Positions 1 to 7,888 of a DNA stretch of 50,465 nucleotides are shown here, one piece after another. The stretch spans positions 1 through 50,465 of the forward strand of contig DGHL01000071.1 of NCBI GenBank assembly GCA_002392645.1. Direction: 5' to 3'. The translations under genes were made by a program, and so were the position numbers. The DNA comes from Prevotellaceae bacterium UBA3849. Its GTDB lineage: Bacteria > Bacteroidota > Bacteroidia > Bacteroidales > Bacteroidaceae. Numbering within the stretch: position 1 is the first letter of the stretch; every line of letters starts with the position of its first letter. The notes beneath the pieces are model-generated. The model was not told where the DNA came from, made no database searches, and was given only the letters and a program-made list of their open reading frames with translations.

Positions 1-1
1 C

Positions 2-50
2 AGCGAAGATGCATGGATAAACTTTCTATTCTTGTATCTTCGCTTTTTTA
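2..50 (+). terminator. Intrinsic terminator of an upstream gene
   Basis: AGCGAAGAT at 2-10 pairs with ATCTTCGCT at 36-44, followed by a T run. It probably ends a transcript that begins before the window. If so, the transporter operon at 275 needs its own promoter between about 50 and 270. Confidence 0.7.
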
Positions 51-73
51 TGTAGTTGTGTGAATACGGTAAA

Positions 74-264
74 GGTGGGTTCTAATAATTCCCACTGTCA
101 GATTTTTGAATTTGTTTCAAGGGCAAAATGTTAGCTGATAAGGAAGCATAGCGGGCTATGTGACCGCGGAAGCTAACAGTTTGTACTGAAAGAAAACAAA
201 AATATGACATAATGTTATTCATGTAATTAACTAATTTAACTCGTGGGAATTTTTAGAACCCACC
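74..264. mobile_element. MITE-like element, 22-bp terminal inverted repeats
   Basis: Positions 74-95 and 243-264 are inverted repeats matching at 21 of 22 bases, beginning GGTGGGTTCTAA. Both ends are flanked by TAAA (70-73 and 265-268), which looks like a 4-bp target-site duplication. The 147-base interior has no ORF but has nested stems: GTTAGCT / AGCTAAC (130-178) enclosing CATAGC / GCTATG. The structure fits a non-autonomous miniature transposable element. I cannot name the parent family; 4-bp duplications occur in IS1380 among others. It ends 10 bases before the transporter start codon, so it may have changed that operon's expression. Confidence 0.65.
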
Positions 265-274
265 TAAACTAATC

Positions 275-1627
275 ATGAGCAAATCATACCTATACTTTAT
301 TTGTTGCGTCTCAGCCATGGGCGGACTGCTGTTCGGCTATGACTGGGTGGTGATAGGCGGTGCAAAGCCGTTCTATGAATTGTTTTTCGGAATAGCTGAC
401 AATCCTGTGATGCAAGGCGTGGCGATGACTTCGGCACTCGTAGGCTGCCTTGTCGGTGCTATGGTGGCTGGAGCTGCTGCAGACCGTTATGGTCGTAAGC
501 CGCTGCTCATATCAGCTGCAGTGTTGTTTACTGTCAGTGCCGTAGCCACTGGTTTGTTTGACGACTATACATTATTTAATATAGCACGCTTCATAGGCGG
601 CGTAGGTATAGGCGTGGCAAGTGCGCTGTCGCCTATGTATATAGCGGAAGTGTCGCCGGCAGAGACGAGAGGACGCATGGTAAGCGTAAACCAGATGACT
701 ATAGTACTCGGCATATTGGCGGCGCAGATAGTAAACATGCTGTTGGCAAGGGATACCGGCGATGCTACGTCGCAGGTATGGAACGTTGCATGGGGCTGGC
801 GCTGGATGTTCTGGGCAGAGGCAGTGCCAGCAGGCCTGTTCCTCGTAATGGCATTCTTCATACCAGAGAGTCCGGTGTTTTTGAATGAAAAGCGTAAAAG
901 TGAAGAATTTAGAATGAAGGGTGAAGAACCCAAAATGCGTTCTTCTGTTAATGCTGATTCAGCAGAAGGTAGCTCGGATTCTTCACTCTTCACTATTCGC
1001 TCTTCACTCCTTGCTCCACGTTACCGCAAGGTGCTGACATTAGGACTCGTGATAGCAGTATTCCAGCAATGGTGTGGCACCAACGTGATATTCAACTATG
1101 CACAGGAGATATTCACAGGTGCAGGCTTCAACGTTGACGGCATGTTCATCAACATCGTGATAACGGGCATAGCCAACGTGCTCTTTACATTCGTGGCGCT
1201 ATATACTGTGGAGCGATGGGGACGTCGAACGCTGATGCTGATTGGCGCGGGAGGCTTAGGTGTTATATACTTGATACTTGGCACATGCTACTTCATGCAT
1301 GTAACAGGTGTGATGATGGTGGCACTCGTAGTGGCAGCCATCTCATGCTACGCCATGACGCTTGGTCCGATAACATGGGTGTTGCTCAGTGAGATATTCC
1401 CGGCAAGGATAAGAGGTGTGGCAATGTCAGTGTGCACCTTCGCGTTGTGGGTAGGTTGCTGTACGCTGACGTTCTCATTTCCGAGCATGAATGCAGCGCT
1501 GGGCAGCAGCGGCTCGTTCTGGGTATATTCAGCAATATGCTTTGCGGCATTCGTGTTTTTTAGTAAGAACTGCCCAGAGACAAAAGGCAAGTCACTTGAA
1601 GTATTAGAAAAAGAATTAACGGCATAA
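275..1627 (+). CDS. MFS sugar porter family transporter
   Basis: A 450-residue, 12-helix major facilitator of the sugar porter group, expected in the inner membrane as a proton:sugar symporter. Diagnostic motifs are D-R-Y-G-R-K-P between helices 2 and 3, R-F-I-G-G-V-G-I-G before P-M-Y-I-A-E-V-S-P-A-E-T-R-G-R, PESP after helix 6, QQWCGTNVIFNY in helix 7, and a C-terminal PETKG-K-SLE. The substrate cannot be fixed. Xylose, arabinose and galactose porters share these motifs, and the GH35 gene downstream favours galactose or a related sugar. The helix 6-7 cytoplasmic loop (residues about 209-246) is unusual: it is encoded by an imperfect inverted repeat that seems to have been inserted in frame. 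First gene of a tight three-gene operon, 2 bases before the next start. Confidence 0.9.
   Translation: MSKSYLYFICCVSAMGGLLFGYDWVVIGGAKPFYELFFGIADNPVMQGVAMTSALVGCLVGAMVAGAAADRYGRKPLLISAAVLFTVSAVATGLFDDYTLFNIARFIGGVGIGVASALSPMYIAEVSPAETRGRMVSVNQMTIVLGILAAQIVNMLLARDTGDATSQVWNVAWGWRWMFWAEAVPAGLFLVMAFFIPESPVFLNEKRKSEEFRMKGEEPKMRSSVNADSAEGSSDSSLFTIRSSLLAPRYRKVLTLGLVIAVFQQWCGTNVIFNYAQEIFTGAGFNVDGMFINIVITGIANVLFTFVALYTVERWGRRTLMLIGAGGLGVIYLILGTCYFMHVTGVMMVALVVAAISCYAMTLGPITWVLLSEIFPARIRGVAMSVCTFALWVGCCTLTFSFPSMNAALGSSGSFWVYSAICFAAFVFFSKNCPETKGKSLEVLEKELTA
899..1010. repeat. Imperfect inverted repeat inside the transporter gene
   Basis: The arms at 899-931 and 976-1010 are GTGAAGAA-type repeats that match at 25 of 33 aligned positions when one arm is reverse-complemented. 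The sequence resembles the GAAGAATTGAAGAA and GAGTGAATAGTGAG strings found between genes here (42986-43055 and 25961-25974). It keeps the reading frame and encodes a hydrophilic Ser/Glu/Lys-rich loop. Confidence 0.6.
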
Positions 1628-1629
1628 AA

Positions 1630-4600
1630 ATGGTAAAAGCATGGAAAGAACAGGTGGTGATACCCACCTATGAGGCAGGAAAGCCAGAAAAGAATCCTAT
1701 CTTCCTTGAGAAGAGAGTATATCAAGGTTCAAGCGGTGTGGTGTATCCTTATCCGGTGATAGAGTCTATATCCAACGAGAAGACCGACAAGGCATACAAT
1801 GCCGTGTATCTCGAGAATGAATACATAAAGGTGATGATATTGCCGGAACTCGGCGGACGCGTGCAGATGGCGTATGATAAGATAAAGCAGCGCCACTTCG
1901 TATATTACAACCAAGTGATAAAGCCTGCACTCGTAGGACTGGCAGGACCATGGATAAGCGGAGGCATAGAGTTTAACTGGCCGCAGCATCACCGTCCGAG
2001 TACCTTCATGCCCGTTGACTGCACGATAGAAGAAGGGGATGGATATGTCACGGTGTGGGTGAACGAGCGTGAGCGTATGTTTCACCAGCAGGGGCAGGCA
2101 GGCTTTACGCTGCGCGAGGGATGTGCCTACCTGGAGATACAAGGCAGGTTGTATAATCCTACGGAGACACCGCAGACGTTCCTGTGGTGGGCTAATCCTG
2201 CCGTGGCAGTGAACGATGCCTACCAGAGCGTATTCCCGCCAGACGTGAATGCAGTGTTCGACCACGGAAAGCGAGCAGTGTCGAGTTTCCCGATAGCCAC
2301 TGGTACGTACTACAAGATGGACTATAGTGCAGGTGTGGATATATCCAACTACAAGAACATACCCGTGCCAACGTCGTACATGGTGGCAAAGTCAAAATAC
2401 AACTTCGAGGGCGGCTATGAGAACGATACGCAGGCTGGTATGCTGCACGTGGCAGATCACCACGTGTCGCCTGGTAAGAAGCAGTGGACATGGGGCAATG
2501 GCGACTTCGGCAGGGCATGGGACAGGGCACTGACCGACGAAGATGGTCCGTACATAGAGCTGATGGCTGGAGTATATACGGAAAACCAGCCTGACTTTAC
2601 ATGGATAATGCCGTATGAGGAAAAGACATTCGTGCAGTATTTCATGCCATATAGGGAACTGGGTATAGTGAAGAATGCCAGCAAGGATTTCCTTGTGAAT
2701 ATCGATGAAAAGAGTCTGAAGGTGTTTGCGACAAGCAAGCAACAGGCAAGGATTGTGCTGAAGAACATGGAGAGTGGTAAGTTGTTGGAGGATGAAACAT
2801 ATACCATATCGCCAGAATCAATACTCGTAGTGCCGGTGAATGTAAGTGCCGACGAACTGCGCCAACTGCGACTGGAGATAATACAAAACGGCAGGACCGT
2901 ACTGTCGTGGGAGGCTGAGCCTGATGAGGTGACACCGATACCGGATGCTGCTGAGGCTGCGCTGAAGCCTGAGGAGATAAAGACCAACGAACAGTTGTTC
3001 CTTACCGGTCTGCACCTGGAGCAGTATCGTCATGCCACATGGTCGGCGCTCGACTACTATAATGAGGCCTTGCGACATGATCCTATGGACGTAAGGTGCA
3101 ACAATGCCATGGGATTGTGGTATCTGCGTCGTGGAAGGTTTCAGAAGGCAGAGCCGTATTTCCGTACGGCTGTCAAGGTATTGCAGAAGCGTAACCCCAA
3201 TCCGTATGACGGAGAACCTCTGTATAACCTCGCTCTGTGTCTGAAGTATCAAGGTAAGGCAGATGAGGCGTATGACTGGGCGTATAAGTCAACGTGGAAT
3301 GCTGCATGGCAGCAGGCGGGCCACATGATGTGTGCGCAGATAGCTACGCAGAGAGGTGATTATGAAGATGCGCTGCGACACGTTGACCAGTCGTTGATAT
3401 ACGGATGGCACAACCATAAGGCAAGGGCTCTTAAGGTAGCGTTGCTGAGAATGACAGGAAAGGGCGACGATGCCGCCTTTGCTGAGGAATCGCTGAGACT
3501 TAATCCTTTCAACTACGGCATATTGTATGAGACGGGACGTGTGGCAGAGATGAAGGAACTGATGCGTCGCGACTCCAACAACTACGACGAGCTTGCCCTT
3601 GACTATGTAGCGGCAGGACTGACAGAGCAGGCACTCGGCTTGTGGCGCATGGCCATAGAGGAAGGTGCAGCCACTGCGCTCACCTATTATTATATAGCAT
3701 GGCTGACAGGGCGTGCGGAAGACAAGGTTAAGGCAGCAGGCCAGTCTGTTGACTTCTGTTTCCCTAACAGGCCGGAGGCAGTGTGCGCACTGTCTGCATT
3801 CCCTGATGACGCCAATGCATGCTACCTGTTGGGCAACCTGTATTTCGACAAGCGTCAATACGACGTGGCAACCCAACTGTGGGAGAAAGCGGCAACGCTC
3901 AATGCAGGATTCCCGACGGTACACAGAAACCTCGCATTGGCTTACTTCAATATCTATGAAAACGTGGAGTCGGCACAGAAGGAGATGGAGCTGGCATACA
4001 GCCTTGACGAGAGTGACGCACGCATATTGATGGAACTTGACCAGTTGTATAAACGATTGTGCAAGCCTTACCAAATGCGTCTCGACCTGCTCATGGCACA
4101 TAGGAAGGAAGTGGAACAGCGCGACGACCTCGTGCTTGAGACTGCCACGCTGCTCAACCAGCTGGGACGCTATGAGGAAGCCAGGCAGGTAATAGACAAT
4201 CACTGGTTCCATGTATGGGAAGGCGGCGAAGGTAAGGTGTCAGGGCAGTATCAGTACAGTCGTACGGAGATGGCAAAATGCCTGCTTGCGAACAACGACG
4301 TAAGTGCTGCCGATGCAGACAAAGCCATAGCATTGCTTACGGAGTGTCTTACATTCCCACATAACATAGGTGAGGGCAAGCTGCTCAACGCACAGGATAA
4401 TGACTTCCACTACTTCCTTGGTAAGGCATATATGATAAAGGGTGAGAAGGAGAAGGCTAAGGAGCATTTTGAGAAGGGCACAGTAGGTCCTACCGAACCT
4501 GCCGCAGCCATGTATTACAATGATGCCAAGCCAGATAAGATATTCTATGCCGCACTATGTTATCGTGCATTGGGTAAAGAGGGAATGGCACGTAGTTTGT

Positions 4601-4863
4601 TCAATAAACTGGTGTCGTACGGCGAGAAACATTTGTTTGATAACATAACGATGGATTACTTCGCAGTGTCATTGCCAGACCTGTTGGTATGGAATGGCGA
4701 CCTTAACGAGTCGAACCGCATACATTGCAACTACATGCTTGCATTAGGACACTACGGTCTTGGCAACAAAGACAAAGGCCTACGTTACCTGAATAAGGTG
4801 CTTGATATGAATATAAACCATCAGGGTGCGCTTGCACTTAAAACATTTACAGAATATGAATAG
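1630..4863 (+). CDS. DUF5107 domain protein with C-terminal TPR array
   Basis: A 1077-residue protein. Residues about 40-345 match the DUF5107 family, which has a sugar-mutarotase-like beta-sandwich character (for example L-P-E-L-G-G-R-V and G-G-I-E-F-N-W-P). After a linker of about 100 residues, residues about 450-1075 are tetratricopeptide repeats, for example A-L-D-Y-Y-N-E-A-L-R-H-D-P and the A-M-G-L-W-Y-L-R-R-G-R-F-Q-K-A-E-P-Y-F stretch. There is no signal peptide, so it is probably cytoplasmic. DUF5107 proteins often sit in carbohydrate-use operons, but the activity is not established. Here it lies between a sugar porter and a beta-galactosidase, so it may bind, epimerise or sense the imported sugar (inference). 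Its stop codon overlaps the start region of the next gene. Confidence 0.85.
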   Translation: MVKAWKEQVVIPTYEAGKPEKNPIFLEKRVYQGSSGVVYPYPVIESISNEKTDKAYNAVYLENEYIKVMILPELGGRVQMAYDKIKQRHFVYYNQVIKPALVGLAGPWISGGIEFNWPQHHRPSTFMPVDCTIEEGDGYVTVWVNERERMFHQQGQAGFTLREGCAYLEIQGRLYNPTETPQTFLWWANPAVAVNDAYQSVFPPDVNAVFDHGKRAVSSFPIATGTYYKMDYSAGVDISNYKNIPVPTSYMVAKSKYNFEGGYENDTQAGMLHVADHHVSPGKKQWTWGNGDFGRAWDRALTDEDGPYIELMAGVYTENQPDFTWIMPYEEKTFVQYFMPYRELGIVKNASKDFLVNIDEKSLKVFATSKQQARIVLKNMESGKLLEDETYTISPESILVVPVNVSADELRQLRLEIIQNGRTVLSWEAEPDEVTPIPDAAEAALKPEEIKTNEQLFLTGLHLEQYRHATWSALDYYNEALRHDPMDVRCNNAMGLWYLRRGRFQKAEPYFRTAVKVLQKRNPNPYDGEPLYNLALCLKYQGKADEAYDWAYKSTWNAAWQQAGHMMCAQIATQRGDYEDALRHVDQSLIYGWHNHKARALKVALLRMTGKGDDAAFAEESLRLNPFNYGILYETGRVAEMKELMRRDSNNYDELALDYVAAGLTEQALGLWRMAIEEGAATALTYYYIAWLTGRAEDKVKAAGQSVDFCFPNRPEAVCALSAFPDDANACYLLGNLYFDKRQYDVATQLWEKAATLNAGFPTVHRNLALAYFNIYENVESAQKEMELAYSLDESDARILMELDQLYKRLCKPYQMRLDLLMAHRKEVEQRDDLVLETATLLNQLGRYEEARQVIDNHWFHVWEGGEGKVSGQYQYSRTEMAKCLLANNDVSAADADKAIALLTECLTFPHNIGEGKLLNAQDNDFHYFLGKAYMIKGEKEKAKEHFEKGTVGPTEPAAAMYYNDAKPDKIFYAALCYRALGKEGMARSLFNKLVSYGEKHLFDNITMDYFAVSLPDLLVWNGDLNESNRIHCNYMLALGHYGLGNKDKGLRYLNKVLDMNINHQGALALKTFTEYE

Positions 4864-6946
4864 ACTTCTTACACTCTGCCTTGTCGTGATGATGGCAGTC
4901 GTTGCCAAGGCTGGCACGTTCTCGTTCGGTACAGATACCAATCCCGACGGGGTGAGGTTTCAGGTGGATTCTTATGGATTCATGGTAGGAGGCAGGCACA
5001 TACTGCCTGTAATGGGCGAGATACACTATACGCGTGTACCACGGCAAGACTGGCGTAGGGAGATACGCAAGATGCGTGCAGGTGGCATAACGGTATTGTC
5101 AACATACGTATTCTGGATTCACCATGAGCCTGTAGAGGGACAATGGAACTGGAGCGGCAATCGCGACCTGCACTCATTCTTGCAGATATGTAAGGAGGAG
5201 AATATGCCCGTGGTACTGCGCATAGGTCCTTTCTGTCATGGAGAGGTGTTGCAGGGCGGTTTCCCTACATGGCTGGTAAACAAGGCCCTGGGTGACCCTG
5301 AACATTTTAAGTTACGCTCTGAAGCCTCCGGATTCATCGCAGCCACGCAACGCTTGTACTCCAACATCTTCGCACAGGCGTCAGACATGCTGTGGAAACA
5401 TGGCGGTCCGGTGGTAGGCATACAGATAGAAAACGAGTGCAGAGGACCATGGTCTTACTATGCAAGACTGAAAGATATGGCTGTCAAGATAGGTTTTGAC
5501 GTGCCATTCTATACGCGTACAGGCTGGCCGAAACTCAACGGCAAAGAGGTGTTCGGACAGATGTTGCCTTTGTATGGTGACTATGCCGATGGCTTCTGGG
5601 ACAGGAAACTTACTGATATGCCTGGTGATTACCCAAAGGCCTTCATTATGAAGGACAGCAGGATGTCGGCGGTGATAGCCACAGAGACGTTCTCTGCCAG
5701 TGACCTGAAAGACGGAGATGCGCAGCCCTCAGCACAGACATACCCTTACCTTACCTGCGAACTGGGCGGTGGCATGATGCCATGCTATCACCGTAGGATT
5801 AACATGTCGGGCAATGAGGTCTTCCCCCTTGCCGTGTGCAAACTGGGCAGCGGCTCTAATCTGCCAGGCTATTATATGTATCATGGCGGTACGAACCCGT
5901 CGGTTGAGAGCGTCGGGGGTACAGAGGTGACAGGCAGTGAGACGATGGGCGAGACTCAGGCATCGGCGGTGACCAACTACAACGACATGCCTTACATGTC
6001 ATACGATTTCCAAGCACCGCTGGGTGAAATGGGACAACCACTCCTTACGGCATATCATCAGACGCGATGGTTGCACCAATTCCTTGCCGACTGGGGCGAG
6101 ATGCTTGCCGCTATGCCGGTAGATACCCTTTCAGACCATTATGCGCGCCGTGGCTGTTTTGAGTTCTACAATGACTACGTAAGGATTCTTAATGAGGAGG
6201 GCAGGGCATACGTGCGCCCCGTTGAGATGCCTTTCAGCGGACATAGTGTGACAGCCGATGCGCAGCCTTTCTGCCATACTGGCGATACGCTGTATTTTAT
6301 TTCGATAAAGGGACTAAAGCCGATAGCAAAGATTGATGGTAAGAAATATACCTTGAAATATGATAAACCGATTAAAGTTGGTAACATCACTCTTTTCCTG
6401 CTCAGCGCAGGGCGTGCCCGCAGGGCATATAAGATAGATGGAATGCTGCATTTTGCACGCCATGACGGTGGCATACTGTACAAAGACGGTGACAAAATTG
6501 TCGAGGAATACTGGGCGGAATGTCCGGATGTGGTCATGTCATATACGCAGAAACAGCGTTGCGACGTACCACGAGAGGTTAGCTTAGGTAAGCAGAAGGT
6601 AGCTTCGATGCCTGTAAATTCAGACTTTGACAAGGCTGCTGTATGGAGCGTGAACATTCCGAAAGTGGAGAATGTCGACGATTGTTTCCTGTCTGTAAGC
6701 TATGCAGGCGACTGTGCACGTATATATGCCGACGGCAAGCTGGTGGAGGATAATTTCTGGAATGGCAAGCCTATGCTGGTGCGTCTGTCTGCCTTGAAGG
6801 GCAAGACAATAGAACTGCGCATATTGCCACTGGCAAAAGATGCTCCGATATACCTGCAGAGTGAACAACGGAAAGAGTTGGAATCAGCAGACGGAAGTCT
6901 TATGGATCTTAAGGCAATCACTATGATTCAGCGTGTGACGGAATAG
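4856..6946 (+). CDS. Secreted GH35 beta-galactosidase
   Basis: A glycoside hydrolase family 35 enzyme of 696 residues that should release terminal beta-galactose from glycans. I chose the ATG at 4856 because it gives a clean signal peptide (MNRLLTLCLVVMMAVVAKA); an in-frame upstream start would add ten charged residues. Visible family motifs are P-V-M-G-E-I-H-Y-T-R near residue 51, the acid/base region I-Q-I-E-N-E (Glu about 194), E-L-G-G-G-M near the expected nucleophile, and Y-D-F-Q-A-P-L-G-E-M-G. The C-terminal 200 residues are beta-rich and probably non-catalytic. The start overlaps the stop of the DUF5107 gene by 8 bases, which indicates translational coupling. Location is probably periplasmic. 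Isoleucine codons are mostly ATA. Confidence 0.9.
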   Translation: MNRLLTLCLVVMMAVVAKAGTFSFGTDTNPDGVRFQVDSYGFMVGGRHILPVMGEIHYTRVPRQDWRREIRKMRAGGITVLSTYVFWIHHEPVEGQWNWSGNRDLHSFLQICKEENMPVVLRIGPFCHGEVLQGGFPTWLVNKALGDPEHFKLRSEASGFIAATQRLYSNIFAQASDMLWKHGGPVVGIQIENECRGPWSYYARLKDMAVKIGFDVPFYTRTGWPKLNGKEVFGQMLPLYGDYADGFWDRKLTDMPGDYPKAFIMKDSRMSAVIATETFSASDLKDGDAQPSAQTYPYLTCELGGGMMPCYHRRINMSGNEVFPLAVCKLGSGSNLPGYYMYHGGTNPSVESVGGTEVTGSETMGETQASAVTNYNDMPYMSYDFQAPLGEMGQPLLTAYHQTRWLHQFLADWGEMLAAMPVDTLSDHYARRGCFEFYNDYVRILNEEGRAYVRPVEMPFSGHSVTADAQPFCHTGDTLYFISIKGLKPIAKIDGKKYTLKYDKPIKVGNITLFLLSAGRARRAYKIDGMLHFARHDGGILYKDGDKIVEEYWAECPDVVMSYTQKQRCDVPREVSLGKQKVASMPVNSDFDKAAVWSVNIPKVENVDDCFLSVSYAGDCARIYADGKLVEDNFWNGKPMLVRLSALKGKTIELRILPLAKDAPIYLQSEQRKELESADGSLMDLKAITMIQRVTE

Positions 6947-6998
6947 GATGTTAACCATATTTAACATGCAAAATTCTTCAGTTTTGAGGAAAATATAT

Positions 6999-7006
6999 TA
7001 ATTTTG
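6999..7006 (+). promoter_or_regulatory. tmRNA promoter -7 element
   Basis: TAATTTTG matches the Bacteroidetes -7 consensus TAnnTTTG and lies 26 bases before the mature tmRNA 5' end. No TTTG sits at the expected spacing, so only the -7 element is clear. Confidence 0.55.
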
Positions 7007-7031
7007 CACTCTCAAGACACCTATATACCCT

Positions 7032-7427
7032 GGGGTTGACTGGATTTGACAGCGGGCAGGGATGGTGCGTAAGCATGCGGAGTGAAGACTGTGTACTCCA
7101 TAATCTCCTCGGTCAACAATTTAATTGGCAACAATGAGTATGCTCTCGCTGCCTAATCGAAGTACAGTAGATTAGCTTTATTCCCTTGCAAGGCGAGGGA
7201 ACGGGACATCGCCCAGAGCCCCCTTCCTGAGGCTGACTGATCATGGCGGTGCAACAATATCGGGAATAGTCGGCGGTTTGTCTCGCATCGTCGGCGAAAC
7301 CTTAGAGACTAAGGCATCGCTTGGTGGTCCAGGTCTTGGCGCTGCTCGAAAACCGAAGTCTGGAATAAGCATGTAGAAAGCGTGCGGTTTCACCGTTTGG
7401 ACGAGGGTTCGAATCCCTCCAGCTCCA
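7032..7427 (+). ncRNA. ssrA: Transfer-messenger RNA (tmRNA)
   Basis: One-piece tmRNA, which rescues stalled ribosomes together with SmpB. The 5' end GGGGTTGACTGG pairs with CAGCTCC near the 3' end, forming the 7-bp acceptor stem. The T arm contains GGGTTCGAATCCC (7404-7416). The tag reading frame starts at resume codon GGC (7127) and encodes GNNEYALAA, then TAA at 7154-7156, matching the ALAA-ending degradation tags of the phylum. The discriminator is A7427; the next bases are CAA, so the terminal CCA is not encoded and must be added after transcription. Pseudoknot regions fill the middle. Confidence 0.95.
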
Positions 7428-7429
7428 CA

Positions 7430-7472
7430 AAAAGCACTTACAAGCTATACTGTAGTTTGTAAGTGCTTTTTT
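7430..7472 (+). terminator. Intrinsic terminator of tmRNA
   Basis: AAAAGCACTTACAA pairs with TTTGTAAGTGCTTTT around a short loop, followed by T residues. It begins directly after the tmRNA 3' end. Confidence 0.85.
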
Positions 7473-7509
7473 ATGTTTATTCAAGTTTTTCTTCCTAAGT
7501 AGGAACTAG

Positions 7510-7650
7510 AATTTAAACAATAATCTTTTTGAGACAGAAATACAAGGAGATAAAACTTGGATTATAGTTAAAGAATATGAGGACGGTAATAAAATACTTT
7601 ACAGTATATCTGACAATAGAAAAATTCTAAAAGCATTAAAAAGAAAATAG
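7510..7650 (+). pseudogene. Possible AT-rich coding remnant downstream of tmRNA
   Basis: An open frame of 46 codons with no ATG runs from just after an in-frame TAG (7507-7509) to the stop TAG at 7648-7650. The translation (ending near K-E-Y-E-D-G-N-K-I-L-Y-S-I-S-D-N-R-K-I-L) has the hydrophilic composition of a real protein C-terminus, but I do not recognise it. It is much more AT-rich than its neighbours. tmRNA 3' ends are common integration sites, so this could be the leftover tail of an excised or decayed element. A chance open frame remains possible. Confidence 0.3.
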
Positions 7651-7888
7651 CCCCAAATCACGGCCGGAACTACAATCCGGCATAGATAAGGAACTATCTT
7701 CTAGTTGCAAAATTACAAACAATATTTCAAACTACCAAATAAAATGACAAAAAAGAGAGAAATAACTTAAAAAAGTGGCAATTTAGGTTTCTCATGCCAA
7801 TTCTCTCTGTTTTTGATTTTTCGGCGAACTTTTTCTGCCCCCCGAAATATCAAAATGTCCTATACCGACTTTGTCATAATCTTCCCCT
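7651..7888. other. AT-rich intergenic stretch downstream of tmRNA and addB
   Basis: It holds the nested hairpin described as the addAB terminator, and a small CCGG-loop-CCGG inverted repeat near 7664-7680. I see no gene, direct repeat or promoter here. Confidence 0.5.
7749..7810 (-). terminator. Nested terminator hairpin after addB
   Basis: On the minus strand an inner stem TGGCA / TGCCA (7776-7799) is followed by a T run (7769-7774). An outer stem AGAGAGAA / TTCTCTCT (7754-7808) is followed by a second T run. It lies about 80 bases past the addB stop. Confidence 0.6.

Noticed and set aside
3289..4212. A 307-codon minus-strand open frame
   Set aside because: It lies antisense inside the DUF5107/TPR gene; its translation has no recognisable family and no promoter or signal of its own.
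7302..7484. A 60-residue minus-strand ORF containing W-R-D-S-N-P-R-P
   Set aside because: It is antisense to the tmRNA 3' half. That peptide is the usual spurious translation of the T-arm region.
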